Made by a program: the position numbers and the translations under genes
In this document: positions 16,244-25,564 of the stretch, in pieces
Numbering within the stretch: position 1 is the first letter of the stretch
Layout of the letters: the number at the start of each line of letters is the position of its first letter
From: a virus
Length of the DNA stretch: 53,827 bases
IMG/VR virus record: IMGVR_UViG_3300035698_011686
Coordinates: 1 to 53,827 of that record
Reading direction: 5' to 3' (one strand)
The notes under the pieces: model-generated
What the model was told of the DNA's origin: nothing
Seen by the model: the letters and a program-made list of their open reading frames with translations, nothing else
Databases searched by the model: none

Positions 16244-16561
16244 ATGGCATTTGATCTTCCACACTATTCTCGATACATAAATTCTGAACGTATTTTTTGG
16301 GAAGATGAAGAATCGTTTGGTTTATATAAAGCCAATGAGAAAATTAAATCATTAACACCAGAAGATCTAATAAATGTGAAAATAACACCAGGATTGGCCG
16401 GAAGGCCAGATTTGATAGCCCAAGAATATTATAATACCCCATATTATTCGTGGATAATAGTAATTTATAATGCTCCATTAAATCCAATAGGATGGCCTAA
16501 GCAGGGTGATGTTATCACCATACCCAAACCATCTGTCGTAGATGATATAATACATGGTTAA
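16244..16561 (+). CDS. Baseplate wedge protein, gp53-like
   Basis: 105 residues from ATG 16244 (an in-frame ATG at 16232 overlaps the previous gene). The gp53 signature is visible: YSRYINSERIFW near the N-terminus, GRPDLIAQEYYNTPYYSWIIVIYN (53-76), and a C-terminal GDVITIP. In T4, gp53 joins neighbouring wedges into the hexagonal baseplate. The next gene, the spike-like protein, starts 6 bases later. Confidence 0.78.
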   Translation: MAFDLPHYSRYINSERIFWEDEESFGLYKANEKIKSLTPEDLINVKITPGLAGRPDLIAQEYYNTPYYSWIIVIYNAPLNPIGWPKQGDVITIPKPSVVDDIIHG

Positions 16562-16567
16562 TAAAAT

Positions 16568-19500
16568 ATGAAAGATGATTATCTAGAGAATCTATTTGGT
16601 AGATTCACCGCAGAACGACAACAAAGCGTTCAGGGCTTATTTAGTAAGTTTAAGGGCTTATATAGGGCCGTTGTTGTTGAAACCAATGACCCCCTCAATT
16701 TCCGTAGAATTCGCATAAAAGTTCCGGAACTTCATGATTTTAATTTGCCACCAGAAGAATTGCCTTGGGCAATTCAAATGAATTGGTTTGGTGGGCAGCA
16801 GTGTGGATCTTTTAACAATTATGCAATTGGCGACGTAGTATTTGTTTTGTTCGAGACAAACCACCCCTATTCTCCAATCATTATTGGTTCTGCAGACGCC
16901 ACCAGAAGAGCAAGATACCCTATTGACTCTGTTTATCACCACCCATCTCCTGGTGTTTTAGACGAAATGGGTGAGAAGATAGTAGAAACCCCAGTTGACT
17001 ACGAACAGTCATGGTTGCCAAAAGACAAAAGACCAATGAGTCTTGGCTTTAAGGATAGATATGGCCATTGTTTTCTTGTAAATTCAGTTGGATTCTATCC
17101 AGATGAACACAAAGAAAAACCATCCGATCCAGGTTGGGATGCTGTCTCTAAAAGAGATTTACAAGAAGGAGATGTCCCACAAAAGAACAAGCCAGATTCG
17201 AAGCATATGGTTATGTACTCTAAATATGGCAATTTTATAATATTTAGTGACGTTGGATATGACTGGAAGAAAGAATTTGATGGAAAGTGGGAATCGGATA
17301 AGGATAAAGAAAGAGACAGAACCAAGTATTACATGAAGCACTTTACTGAGCAGTCTCCAGAAGACAGAGACCAGCGTCGTATTGAGATGAGAACCAGATG
17401 TGGTCACTTTTATGAGATGCGTGATGTTGGATGGAAAACTGCTCGAGGCAGCGACCCGTGGGTTGCTGGGGTTCTTAATGAGGGCTCACAATCGGGGTTT
17501 GATGAGCGCTGGATGAAAATGAGAAGTAAGGGCGCTCATTTAATCCAAATAATGGATGCTGGTTTTGAAGAAGCTTCTGATAACAAGTATAAAAAATTAA
17601 ACAAAGATCAATATGGTGGTAAAGAAGATAGTGAAGAAGAGTTTTGGCAAAATCAAGATGCAAGACAAATAAGATTTATCACCAGACACGGATTTAAGTT
17701 TGTTCTCGATGATCGCGGGTCTGACAAAACACAAGCAGAATCTGACGACGTACCTCACGGCAATGGTCTTTTAATTAAAGGAAAAAGAAAGGCTGGAGGC
17801 GAAAAGCTTGGGTATGGCATTGAGTTCAACGAAAAAGACGACATGGACAAACTTGCGATTTATACACCACGATCGCAAGTCTTGGAAATGAATGATAGAT
17901 ACAAATATATTATCCTTTGTGGTGCCGTCAACAAGGCAGTATCAGAACCATGGCAATGGAAGAAGGATAACGAGTTTGCTAGAACTCCAGTAAGGGGATT
18001 CAATCCAGAACAGCACGCCAATTGTTTAACTATTGATGATTATAATGAATTTATTAGGTTTAGAACAGCTGGGCAGCAGGGTATTGAATTTCGTGATGGA
18101 GGTTTAAATCCCGGTTTTGAATGTGACGATGGCCCCGAAGAGGGTTCAGGAGGAGCAAGCAAATCTGGGTTCCAGGGCACGAGACTCTTTGGTGGCGGTA
18201 ACAAACCCGGTTGCAGACATAAGACTTGGGCTATCATAGAAGACAAAGAAAAGCGCTCTTTGTTTATGACTTATGATGAAAAAGCTATTGTAATACACTC
18301 CTGTGAATGCTGCGACACAAATTGCACCAACCCCATACCGGCAATGTGGCTCATTTTTGACGAAAAAGGGGAAGGCGCAGCTGGTATTTGGACAAAACAC
18401 ACTGAACCAAACACAATAATCATGCAAAATCTTTGTAATAAGATTAAGGTATATGCCGTAAACGATATTGAGTTTTATACATTAAAGAATTTCAGGATTA
18501 AGGCCCATGAAAATATTGAAATGCGAGCCTTAAAGGATATTGTTTGGAGAGCCGACAGAGACGTCAAGGGATCATCTGATCGAATAACTCACCATTGGTC
18601 TGGTGACGATTATAAGGTGAAGTCAAAGAAGAACATTTTTGAACATGCCATTCAGAGAATTACCAATTATGCAGAAGAGAGTCACTGTATTGAGGCTGAG
18701 TCACAAACAAGCAGCTGGTCAAAAAGTATCCCACACGTAACAAAGGGACCCGGAGACGCTAAGTGGGTTGTTGGTCCTGGTAAGGTTGGAACACAGGTTC
18801 CAATACATGCTCCGGAGATTAATGCCATCAATGGCCCTGGTTCTCAGGCCCACATAATATATGGATCGTCTCTTGGCGACCATCCAGTCGGCACAGCCAG
18901 TCCACATGACGGCGAGGTGTGTCCGACAGAAAGAGTTCCACACCCAATTAGAATTCCGCCATCCGATAACACATATCTGAGACCAGATGAGCAGCGATTC
19001 ATAGTGTGTGGCAGGAAGCACACTGGCAATAAACCATTTCAGACGGCACCACTTAGTTCTATTAGGGGCGCCCCAGGAGCACCAAATTCAAGCGGCGAAG
19101 GCAATCCATCTACATTACCTCCAGGTCCTGGCAACCCAAACACGCCAGGATACGACGGAGGCGATGTGGAAATACCAGACCCACCACCCCCAGCGCCACC
19201 CCCAGCGCCCCCACCACCACCTCCGGATCCAGAAAGTACGATTGACTGTTATCAGTCAATCGGATATGTTTTAAACACTGGTGACTATGTCAATTGGGAA
19301 GAAGCTAGAATTGAATGTGATGAAGCCCCAATTATCGAGGGAAGTTTTGGTGGACTGCAAATATCTGAGTTGATTATAGTAACTAGGGGCGGGTGTTCCA
19401 TTAACACAGCTGGCATAAACACACTAGAGTTGGATATATTGACCAACAAAGAATCAGACAATGATATAGTCTTTAATATAATATATTCATATTCACCGCC

Positions 19501-19753
19501 ATCTGTTGGTGCTGACTTTAATTATTGGTATTCAATTGGAGAAGTTGATAGTAGAACCGAGCAATGGAAATTAGATGTGACAAAATTGGTGGGCCCAGCC
19601 ATCAATGGCCCAATTTATTTTGCTGCAGTTGCTAAATCAGATAGATTTATGAGATCATGGCCCAAGATAATTCAATATGCGGACGAAGAGAAATGGTTCT
19701 GCATGCCAACATTTAGGTTTATAATAAATGGCAAACCTACTAATGGTGAATAA
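16568..19753 (+). CDS. Baseplate spike / gp5-like OB-fold protein, very long
   Basis: 1061 residues. Residues about 25-115 form the OB fold of gp5/gpV/VgrG-type spikes (YRAVVVETNDPLNFRRIRIKVPEL, then YAIGDVVFVLFETNHPYSPIIIGS). At least five modules follow with the pattern R..GH or K.G, then a hydrophobic pair, then D.G (DRYGHCFLVNSVG, SKYGNFIIFSDVG, TRCGHFYEMRDVG, SKGAHLIQIMDAG, TRHGFKFVLDDRG). A Cys-rich segment, a Pro-rich hinge (DPPPPAPPPAPPPPPP) and a beta-rich domain (about 885-1061) complete it. No lysozyme domain is present, unlike T4 gp5. It likely forms the membrane-piercing tip or hub. Confidence 0.75.
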   Translation: MKDDYLENLFGRFTAERQQSVQGLFSKFKGLYRAVVVETNDPLNFRRIRIKVPELHDFNLPPEELPWAIQMNWFGGQQCGSFNNYAIGDVVFVLFETNHPYSPIIIGSADATRRARYPIDSVYHHPSPGVLDEMGEKIVETPVDYEQSWLPKDKRPMSLGFKDRYGHCFLVNSVGFYPDEHKEKPSDPGWDAVSKRDLQEGDVPQKNKPDSKHMVMYSKYGNFIIFSDVGYDWKKEFDGKWESDKDKERDRTKYYMKHFTEQSPEDRDQRRIEMRTRCGHFYEMRDVGWKTARGSDPWVAGVLNEGSQSGFDERWMKMRSKGAHLIQIMDAGFEEASDNKYKKLNKDQYGGKEDSEEEFWQNQDARQIRFITRHGFKFVLDDRGSDKTQAESDDVPHGNGLLIKGKRKAGGEKLGYGIEFNEKDDMDKLAIYTPRSQVLEMNDRYKYIILCGAVNKAVSEPWQWKKDNEFARTPVRGFNPEQHANCLTIDDYNEFIRFRTAGQQGIEFRDGGLNPGFECDDGPEEGSGGASKSGFQGTRLFGGGNKPGCRHKTWAIIEDKEKRSLFMTYDEKAIVIHSCECCDTNCTNPIPAMWLIFDEKGEGAAGIWTKHTEPNTIIMQNLCNKIKVYAVNDIEFYTLKNFRIKAHENIEMRALKDIVWRADRDVKGSSDRITHHWSGDDYKVKSKKNIFEHAIQRITNYAEESHCIEAESQTSSWSKSIPHVTKGPGDAKWVVGPGKVGTQVPIHAPEINAINGPGSQAHIIYGSSLGDHPVGTASPHDGEVCPTERVPHPIRIPPSDNTYLRPDEQRFIVCGRKHTGNKPFQTAPLSSIRGAPGAPNSSGEGNPSTLPPGPGNPNTPGYDGGDVEIPDPPPPAPPPAPPPPPPDPESTIDCYQSIGYVLNTGDYVNWEEARIECDEAPIIEGSFGGLQISELIIVTRGGCSINTAGINTLELDILTNKESDNDIVFNIIYSYSPPSVGADFNYWYSIGEVDSRTEQWKLDVTKLVGPAINGPIYFAAVAKSDRFMRSWPKIIQYADEEKWFCMPTFRFIINGKPTNGE

Positions 19754-20451
19754 TGATTATTAGATACCCTACAGGTTTATATAATTTGTTCGGGAGCATA
19801 GAAGATACTCCCAATATTACTTGGTATATATCGAATAATGATCCACCAAGAAGCAATGATGTTATAATAAAAATTCCGGTTGCTGAGGAATTACAACCAC
19901 TTCCGGCTCCGGTGATTAGTAGAAAGACGAGAAGAAAGACCTATGGCGATCTTGTTTATACAATAAACGAAGCCAACAACAGCATTGCAAATTCTGGCAA
20001 GAAACAATATGGTGAGGGCGACATCTTAGATTTTGCAGAAGACGACAGAGAAAATATTGGAATTCCAAGAGGCAAAAGAGTTGAGCACAGACACAACTTA
20101 AATGAATTAGATATGGATGCCATAGGCCTAGACGAAGAAGATGTCCAGAAATTTAATTCAGATGTTTATGATAAGAAAGAAGAACTTGAACAACAATATT
20201 TATTAGTTAGGCAGGACATAGAAGACATAGAAATAAACATAGAAAGTGTTCAAAAGAATATAAATGAATCGAATAAGGCATTAAGTGCAGTGGTGATTCT
20301 TGATGACAAGGAATTAGAAGACAAAATAAACATTAAGAAATTAGAATATGAAGCTCAACTTGATGTGCTAATCAAACAACACGAAGAAGAGACGATACAA
20401 GTAGCCGCAATTGTTGATGATCTAATTAAGATAGATATGGTGGCAAAATGA
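19753..20451 (+). CDS. Baseplate-operon protein with a coiled coil
   Basis: 232 residues, TAATG-coupled to the spike gene. The N-terminus reads RYPTGLYNLFGSIEDTPNITWYIS. The C-terminal half is a long heptad-rich helix (KKEELEQQYLLVRQDIEDIEINIESVQKNINESNKAL). Its stop overlaps the gp25-like start. Likely a baseplate linker; no family recognised. Confidence 0.65.
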   Translation: MIIRYPTGLYNLFGSIEDTPNITWYISNNDPPRSNDVIIKIPVAEELQPLPAPVISRKTRRKTYGDLVYTINEANNSIANSGKKQYGEGDILDFAEDDRENIGIPRGKRVEHRHNLNELDMDAIGLDEEDVQKFNSDVYDKKEELEQQYLLVRQDIEDIEINIESVQKNINESNKALSAVVILDDKELEDKINIKKLEYEAQLDVLIKQHEEETIQVAAIVDDLIKIDMVAK

Positions 20452-20837
20452 GTGATTGGTTTGGTATTAATTATCCATTTACTGGTGGCATACAAAATGT
20501 CTTTTCTAAACAGATAGGCACAAGGCTTATTAAAAATGACATTTTGCAATTATTATTTACAAATCCCGGTGAGAGAGTGTATAGACCAGACTATGGTGCT
20601 GGAATCAGAACTTATGTATATGAGCAGTTAGATGATGATTCTCTGATTATTTTGGAAGCCAACATTAGAGAACAAATAAGCATCAATGAACCAAGAGTTA
20701 GTGTTGATCAATTAGAAATAAGATTAAAAGTAGATGACAATAGGCTAGATATCTTTATGGTGTTTTCTTTGATCCAATCTCCGGATGTGATATTTGAGAT
20801 CAATCTTGATCTGCCTATATTTGAGGGGGCAGCATAA
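20448..20837 (+). CDS. Baseplate wedge protein, gp25-like
   Basis: 129 residues with the gp25-like signature LLFTNPGERVYRPDYGAGI (35-53) and the EPR motif (81-83). The motif is needed in the family for joining the sheath to the baseplate wedge. The size equals the family norm. The start overlaps the previous gene as ATGA, and the end is TAATG-coupled to the gp6-like gene. The gp25-gp6 order is the usual one in contractile systems. Confidence 0.92.
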   Translation: MSDWFGINYPFTGGIQNVFSKQIGTRLIKNDILQLLFTNPGERVYRPDYGAGIRTYVYEQLDDDSLIILEANIREQISINEPRVSVDQLEIRLKVDDNRLDIFMVFSLIQSPDVIFEINLDLPIFEGAA

Positions 20838-22399
20838 TGTCCGAAAATTATTTCCGCACACCGGCTGATCCAGAAGGATTTGGCGTAAAGCTTCCCGAGA
20901 GAAGTTTTAGAAACATTGACTTTACAGCCCTGGAATTTGACACATTAATGCGGGCGATTACTGAATATGTTAGAACTTATTATAGAGATGAGTTCAATGA
21001 TTTTGTGGCGAATAATGGGTTTATGATGGTTGCAGAGATAGTTTGCTATGTTGGGTCTGTTTTGGCACAAAGGCTCGATATTCTATCAAATGAGGCATTT
21101 CTACCAACCAGCCAAAGCAATTCTGCCATAGTCAATCATCTGAATTTAATTGGCCAGGAAATGCAAAGACAAACCCCAGCCACTGTGCAGATAATGTGTA
21201 ACCTTACTTCTCCAGTTTCTACTGATCTTCATATTTCTGCCGGGACAATTTTTAATTTGACTGGCCCAGACAACGATGCTGTCACTTACGAACTATTTGC
21301 TGCTCCATATGATTGGAATTCTGATATTGTAATTCCAGCAGAGAAATTTGCTGTCATTGGGTGGGGAATAGAAGGAAGATTTCAGCCAGATTTTTTATTT
21401 ACTTTAGTTGGCGGCCCAAACCAGGTTGTTGTTGTGACAGATGATAACATCATAGATGAGCCGATCATTATAGACATTGATGATGTGAGATGGACCAGAG
21501 TAAAATTCCTAGAGCAATATGGAGCAAATGATCGCGTATATCGTGTTGATATAATTGATAATCAAATGTCTATAGTATTTGGTGATGATATTAATGGCAG
21601 ATCTCCGCTTAGTGGTCAAATTGCCAAGATTCGGTACAGAGTTGGTGGCGGCTCAAGGGGTAGAATAGGTACTGGTATTATCAGTACTACCCAAAATTTA
21701 TCTCCAGAGTACCCAGTTACGGCCCCTGTTCCGGTATTATTTAGAAATACCATTCCTTCATCTGGTGGTTATGATCAGGAATCTCAAGAAGACGCAAAAA
21801 AGAGAGCTCCGAGACAATGGGCCACACACGAAAATATCGCAACTGCAGATGATTATGTAGATCTTTCTGTTGCGTTTAAACATCCAGTTTATGGTGGCAT
21901 AGCTAAAGCAGTAGCTACTGTGTTTACTAGCATAAATGCTAATGTTGTTAGGGTTTTTGTTTTGGCCGAGGGTGAGGGTGGAGCGCCAGTAAAACCAAAC
22001 AATGGACTAAAGGATGGACTGAGAAATAAACTCAATAAATTTAATGTGTTGACAGATGATGTTGAAGTTGATGACGGAGATATTTTGCCGGTTGATGTTG
22101 ATATGGTTGTTGCGATGTATAAAAACTCTGATGCCGGTTCCATCAAGGAAGAAGTCGATAGTGCGGTCGAATCTTTCTTTGACCTTACGCAATGGAACAT
22201 GGGACAGCCATTATATGTAAGTGCGCTTTATGATATAATTATGAGTATTAATGGTGTAAAATTCGTAAATATATTTAGCCCAGCAGATGATATTCTGCCA
22301 CAGAAGGATGTCGGAGAAGTTACCGGGGTTATCACAGTTGATTTTAATGAGTTGATTACTCTTGGGAATAAGAGTATTAGATTGTATTACGAACAATAA
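20837..22399 (+). CDS. Baseplate wedge protein, gp6 / gpJ-like
   Basis: 520 residues. N-terminal helices (EFDTLMRAITEYVRTYYRDEFNDF, MMVAEIVCYVGSVLAQRLDILSNEAFL) are typical of the baseplate J / gp6 family. The central part has DDINGRSPLSGQIAKIRYRVGGG, and the C-terminal part has EEVDSAVESFFDLTQWNMGQPLYVSALYDIIMSINGV. gp6 dimers form the inner ring that triggers sheath contraction. It is the last gene of the baseplate operon; its stop abuts the stop of the minus-strand NYN gene with no gap. Confidence 0.87.
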   Translation: MSENYFRTPADPEGFGVKLPERSFRNIDFTALEFDTLMRAITEYVRTYYRDEFNDFVANNGFMMVAEIVCYVGSVLAQRLDILSNEAFLPTSQSNSAIVNHLNLIGQEMQRQTPATVQIMCNLTSPVSTDLHISAGTIFNLTGPDNDAVTYELFAAPYDWNSDIVIPAEKFAVIGWGIEGRFQPDFLFTLVGGPNQVVVVTDDNIIDEPIIIDIDDVRWTRVKFLEQYGANDRVYRVDIIDNQMSIVFGDDINGRSPLSGQIAKIRYRVGGGSRGRIGTGIISTTQNLSPEYPVTAPVPVLFRNTIPSSGGYDQESQEDAKKRAPRQWATHENIATADDYVDLSVAFKHPVYGGIAKAVATVFTSINANVVRVFVLAEGEGGAPVKPNNGLKDGLRNKLNKFNVLTDDVEVDDGDILPVDVDMVVAMYKNSDAGSIKEEVDSAVESFFDLTQWNMGQPLYVSALYDIIMSINGVKFVNIFSPADDILPQKDVGEVTGVITVDFNELITLGNKSIRLYYEQ

Positions 22400-23206
22400 T
22401 TACCATACCTTTGGCACCATTTTTATTTCGTCTTCCCATGAATTTGGGTGCCATTTCTTATTGAGAGCTTTTATGTGGCCTGGTTGGTGTTCAGACGATA
22501 AGTCATTAAGTTTGTCGAACATTTTTCTTATTACATCTTGATCTTTTTCATCCATCGTTTCTTGGAATACCTGTAGGAATCGTGCTCTAATTGACCAATA
22601 TGTCATATACTTCTTAAGGTCAATTTTATCATGATCCAAATTTCCATCAAAGAATTCAGATTTTACCTCTTCCATTATTGATTTAGAATTAATTTCGCCA
22701 TCAATTACTTTGTTAGCAATGGCATCTAAGACGGCATCTAGAGAGAATATATCGAAATCAAGCGGGCCGGTTTCATAATTTGTTTCTTTATATATTGAGC
22801 TTATTTTGTCTTGGAAATTACATATCATTATCTGTTTTCCAGCGGAGGCCCTAACTTCTCTAATGGCTGGATATAGGGCGATATTTCCGGACACTATTAC
22901 CGCAATGTCATAGATGTCTTTATATGCGTCCGAAATAAGCCTGGTGGTCATGGCAACATCGATAGCTTTATCCATATAATCGAGAGCGATGACATCGAAT
23001 TTGTTTTGGACCATCATGTCGGCGAACTGCGACTGCGGTTCTGTTGCCGGTGTTGAAATGAACACATACTTACGGGTTATCCTGACATCATTTCCTATTA
23101 TTTTAAATAAATGGTCATTGATTACGTTTGGAATCTGGAATATGTCAATCTGATATTCTGTTGACATGATGTTTTTAAAGTCTATAAACAGTACAATTCT
23201 ATCCAT
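22400..23206 (-). CDS. NYN-domain (PIN-like) protein
   Basis: The start is set at 23206 (MDRIVLFIDF), which has GAGAGGT 5 bases upstream; the frame reaches 23236. The N-terminal 150 residues match the NYN/LabA family: FIDFKN (D9), MDKAIDVAMTTRLI (D83) and YDIAVIVSGNIALYPAIREVR (100-119), then GKQIMICN. NYN proteins are usually metal-dependent ribonucleases. Two acidic positions are kept, but the third (SGDSDF in the family) reads SGNIAL, so activity may be reduced or lost. The C-terminal 120 residues are helical and unknown. It stands alone on the minus strand between virion operons. Confidence 0.8.
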   Translation of the reverse strand: MDRIVLFIDFKNIMSTEYQIDIFQIPNVINDHLFKIIGNDVRITRKYVFISTPATEPQSQFADMMVQNKFDVIALDYMDKAIDVAMTTRLISDAYKDIYDIAVIVSGNIALYPAIREVRASAGKQIMICNFQDKISSIYKETNYETGPLDFDIFSLDAVLDAIANKVIDGEINSKSIMEEVKSEFFDGNLDHDKIDLKKYMTYWSIRARFLQVFQETMDEKDQDVIRKMFDKLNDLSSEHQPGHIKALNKKWHPNSWEDEIKMVPKVW

Positions 23207-23220
23207 CGAATACCTCTCTA

Positions 23221-23230
23221 AGTATTTTGA
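23221..23230 (-). promoter_or_regulatory. Possible promoter box of the NYN gene
   Basis: On the minus strand TCAAAATACT lies 24 bases before the ATG. It resembles the recurrent (T/G)CAAA(A/T)ATA box with one base fewer. Confidence 0.25.
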
Positions 23231-23300
23231 GGACACCTTAACTATTGTGTTATAAAATTAGTAGGAATCAAGGCAATCTTAAAATACAAAGGTGATTAAA

Positions 23301-23828
23301 TTGGATTTGATTGGAATTCACAATGAGGAGGGAAATAGAGAGGATGATTTATATGAAGTGCTCAAGAATTCTACTGGAACTAAGAATGTAATCGAGATCC
23401 AAAACACTCGCACGGGCGAGAAGAGGTTGATACATAAGGATCGGACGTTTTTATTGGATGAGGATGACAAAGGGAGTACCACAATGGATGCCAAAGGAAA
23501 GAAATCACCGGTTAATAAGAAAAAGGCAAAGAAAAAGAAGCCTCTTGTGAAGTTCGATATTCGTGATCTTGACAATTCTGGTGTTTTGTTTAGGTCAAAA
23601 AAGAAGGGCAACATGGATGTTGGCGATCAGAAGATAGCCATAGAATCCTTCTGTATTGTCTCAGATGACGGTACTAAATGGAAGCATTTCAATCTTTACA
23701 ACAGCAGTCTTGGCAAGAAGGGCAAGCCCCCAGAGTTTAGCGATAACGACAATGTGAAGGTGGAGCTTTCCGGGAATCTTGATGCCATTGAAAAATACCT
23801 GGAGAAGAAGGGTTATTTGAAGACATAG
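23301..23828 (+). CDS. Hypothetical basic/acidic linker protein
   Basis: About 175 residues. TTG 23301 is preferred because AAAGGTGA (23288-23295) then serves as its ribosome site; GTG 23292 lies inside that site. The protein has an N-terminal small beta region, a Lys-rich linker (KKKAKKKKP), then KFDIRDLDNSGVLFRSKKKG and a C-terminal beta part ending in VELSGNLDAIEKYLEKKGYL. Not recognised. It is followed by a strong terminator, so it forms a unit by itself, divergent from the NYN gene. Confidence 0.6.
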   Translation: MDLIGIHNEEGNREDDLYEVLKNSTGTKNVIEIQNTRTGEKRLIHKDRTFLLDEDDKGSTTMDAKGKKSPVNKKKAKKKKPLVKFDIRDLDNSGVLFRSKKKGNMDVGDQKIAIESFCIVSDDGTKWKHFNLYNSSLGKKGKPPEFSDNDNVKVELSGNLDAIEKYLEKKGYLKT

Positions 23829-23849
23829 GTAATATTTGCTGCAATATTC

Positions 23850-23892
23850 CATCGGCGGGGAGGTTCTCAGGGACCTCCCCGCCGATGTATTT
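23850..23892 (+). terminator. Rho-independent terminator
   Basis: A perfect 15-bp stem (23850-23864 with 23873-23887), very GC-rich, an 8-base loop, then tatttta. Confidence 0.9.
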
Positions 23893-23907
23893 TAGGGATA
23901 GCTTCAA

Positions 23908-23918
23908 GCAAAAATATA
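23908..23918 (+). promoter_or_regulatory. Candidate late-promoter box GCAAAAATATA
   Basis: A member of the recurrent box family, 44 bases before ATG 23952 and directly after a terminator. Confidence 0.5.
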
Positions 23919-23951
23919 ATAACAAGTGGTCATTGTATAAAGGAGATAGAA

Positions 23952-24356
23952 ATGGCCGGACCGCAGGCACAACCATTGAATGCTGAGATTTCTGTTTTTC
24001 GCAGAGTTAGAGCGCAGACAGACCAAGACAGGCACGATCCAATTAAGGGCATGGGTCGTTTCAGACCGAAACAGGTAATTGCTCCTAGCCAGGAAATTAG
24101 AACCCTTGAGACTAAGGATGCTGCATCAGTTTCTGACGCATGGCGCTATGGTCACCCAGTTGTTCGCTACGTCCGTGGTAATGATTCAGGGACACCTGCC
24201 GGCGAACGTACCAAGACCTTGCAGCAGGTTTACGACGGTGTTGATGATCTTCACATGCCTCTCAGACTCACTGTTGAGAGACGTGACATTTACATTGAGA
24301 AGAGCCCCGCTGGTGTTTGTGACGATCTCCAAGAGGAGACTCGTGACGCAAACTAG
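23952..24356 (+). CDS. Hypothetical virion-region protein, single-gene unit
   Basis: 134 residues with AAAGGAGATAGAA before ATG 23952. Contains QPLNAEISVFRRVRAQTDQDRHDP, basic Arg-rich stretches and VYDGVDDLHMPLRLTVERRDIYIEK. It is flanked by terminators and by two candidate late promoters, so it is probably made in quantity. Codons look more GC-rich and more biased than in neighbours, as in the capsid gene, which supports an abundant structural or decoration protein. No family recognised. Confidence 0.65.
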   Translation: MAGPQAQPLNAEISVFRRVRAQTDQDRHDPIKGMGRFRPKQVIAPSQEIRTLETKDAASVSDAWRYGHPVVRYVRGNDSGTPAGERTKTLQQVYDGVDDLHMPLRLTVERRDIYIEKSPAGVCDDLQEETRDAN

Positions 24357-24378
24357 GTTGAACAGAAACAATGCATTT

Positions 24379-24414
24379 GGAAAGGGCGCGGGAAATCCTG
24401 CGCCCTTTCTTTTA
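24379..24414 (+). terminator. Rho-independent terminator
   Basis: The stem gaaagggcgc (24380-24389) pairs with gcgccctttc (24400-24409), followed by ttttat. Confidence 0.88.
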
Positions 24415-24419
24415 TCTCA

Positions 24420-24429
24420 GCAAATATAT
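24420..24429 (+). promoter_or_regulatory. Candidate late-promoter box GCAAATATATA
   Basis: A member of the recurrent box family, 36 bases before ATG 24456, just after the terminator. Confidence 0.5.
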
Positions 24430-24455
24430 ACTTAGAAACCAAGTGGGAGAATCAG

Positions 24456-24971
24456 ATGAATATACCATTCACTGTGTATGCTCGAATAGTGCCAGACAGG
24501 GAATGTAATAAAAGACGTACTTATATGAGGTCAATAGAGAAAATAGCCGTATTTGTAGCTGACGACATCGCCGACTATATTGAAGCCAACCCAACCTCTA
24601 TTAATATTAATGGCGTCCCTGCTGTCTTGGCAACCCCCCAATTTGCACAAAATCCTGCCAGAGTGACGATCACTGGGTGGGATTTACAAGAGGGACTAAT
24701 AAATTTCCAACCAGCCAGTAAGATTAATGTGGATGCTCCATATACAGATGCGGAGTGCGATGGATATGATGGAACTCCAGGCAAGGTTGTAGAGGGTTAT
24801 ACGGGTACCCAATATTTACACCCCCAAGGCCAGACAGTTGATCCACAACTCGAAATATTAGTTGCCGATCTGAAAGCAAGTCTTGAGGCTGCATGCCCAT
24901 ATCTTGATGAGATTTATCGTATTGATTACATGGGCTTCACCTTTGGCGAAACAGGATATAGCTTCCCATAA
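24456..24971 (+). CDS. Hypothetical protein of the neck region
   Basis: 171 residues with GGGAGA upstream. Contains PDRECNKRRTYMRSIEKIAVFVADDIADYIEANP and a C-terminal ACPYLDEIYRIDYMGFTFGETGYSFP. No family recognised. The stop overlaps the next start as TAATG, and the unit continues to the holin gene, so it is expressed late. Confidence 0.62.
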   Translation: MNIPFTVYARIVPDRECNKRRTYMRSIEKIAVFVADDIADYIEANPTSININGVPAVLATPQFAQNPARVTITGWDLQEGLINFQPASKINVDAPYTDAECDGYDGTPGKVVEGYTGTQYLHPQGQTVDPQLEILVADLKASLEAACPYLDEIYRIDYMGFTFGETGYSFP

Positions 24972-25564
24972 TGAAAACAATTTCTAAGTCCGTAGAAATT
25001 ATGCTTAATGGCGAGCGTTATCTCCTTGAAGAGGGAGATAAGATTGACCTCATTCCTGGCGGGAAAGCCGACAAACACACAATTGAAAGTATTGCTGAGA
25101 AGCATGGCGTCAGTGTTGATCTCATAAAAGAACAACTCAAGATCGGAATAAAGGTAGAGCTTGAACACACCGATAACGAGGCTATAGCTGCCGAAATTGC
25201 CTTGGATCATCTCTGGGAAATTAAGGACTATTACACCAGACTAGATAAGATGGAAAAAGAGGCCGATGTTGAAGAATCCGAAGAAAAAGATGGCGGATTA
25301 ATAACCGAGGCGGCTGTTCATCGTAGATATCTTCTTGTAAGCTGTAGCGATGAAGAAGATAGGTGTTTTTCTCCTTCCAGCGCCAACGATAATTATATGC
25401 TTTATTTTATGGAGCGCCTCTGCAGTAGTAAAAGATTTAATAGCAGATCTTATAAAGTCAAAATTGTGAGGAAGATTCCTCGGGGTTGTAGAAAAATGTC
25501 GTTGGAAACTTTTCTTAAGGAATTGATACCGGTTCCTGAGAAAGAAAAGGGAGAAAAGAAATGA
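24971..25564 (+). CDS. Protein with an N-terminal GDKI hairpin motif
   Basis: 197 residues. Residues 8-28 (VEIMLNGERYLLEEGDKIDL) form a short beta-hairpin motif that recurs in three other head and neck proteins of this window. A helical region follows, then a Cys-containing segment (RYLLVSCSDEEDRCFSPSS) and a basic C-terminus. The stop overlaps the holin-like start as ATGA. Function unknown; the motif suggests a shared assembly or binding role. Confidence 0.62.
   Translation: MKTISKSVEIMLNGERYLLEEGDKIDLIPGGKADKHTIESIAEKHGVSVDLIKEQLKIGIKVELEHTDNEAIAAEIALDHLWEIKDYYTRLDKMEKEADVEESEEKDGGLITEAAVHRRYLLVSCSDEEDRCFSPSSANDNYMLYFMERLCSSKRFNSRSYKVKIVRKIPRGCRKMSLETFLKELIPVPEKEKGEKK

Noticed and set aside
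16568-19753. Lysozyme domain in the spike, as in T4 gp5
   Set aside because: No catalytic Glu/Asp-Thr arrangement or lysozyme-like segment follows the OB fold.
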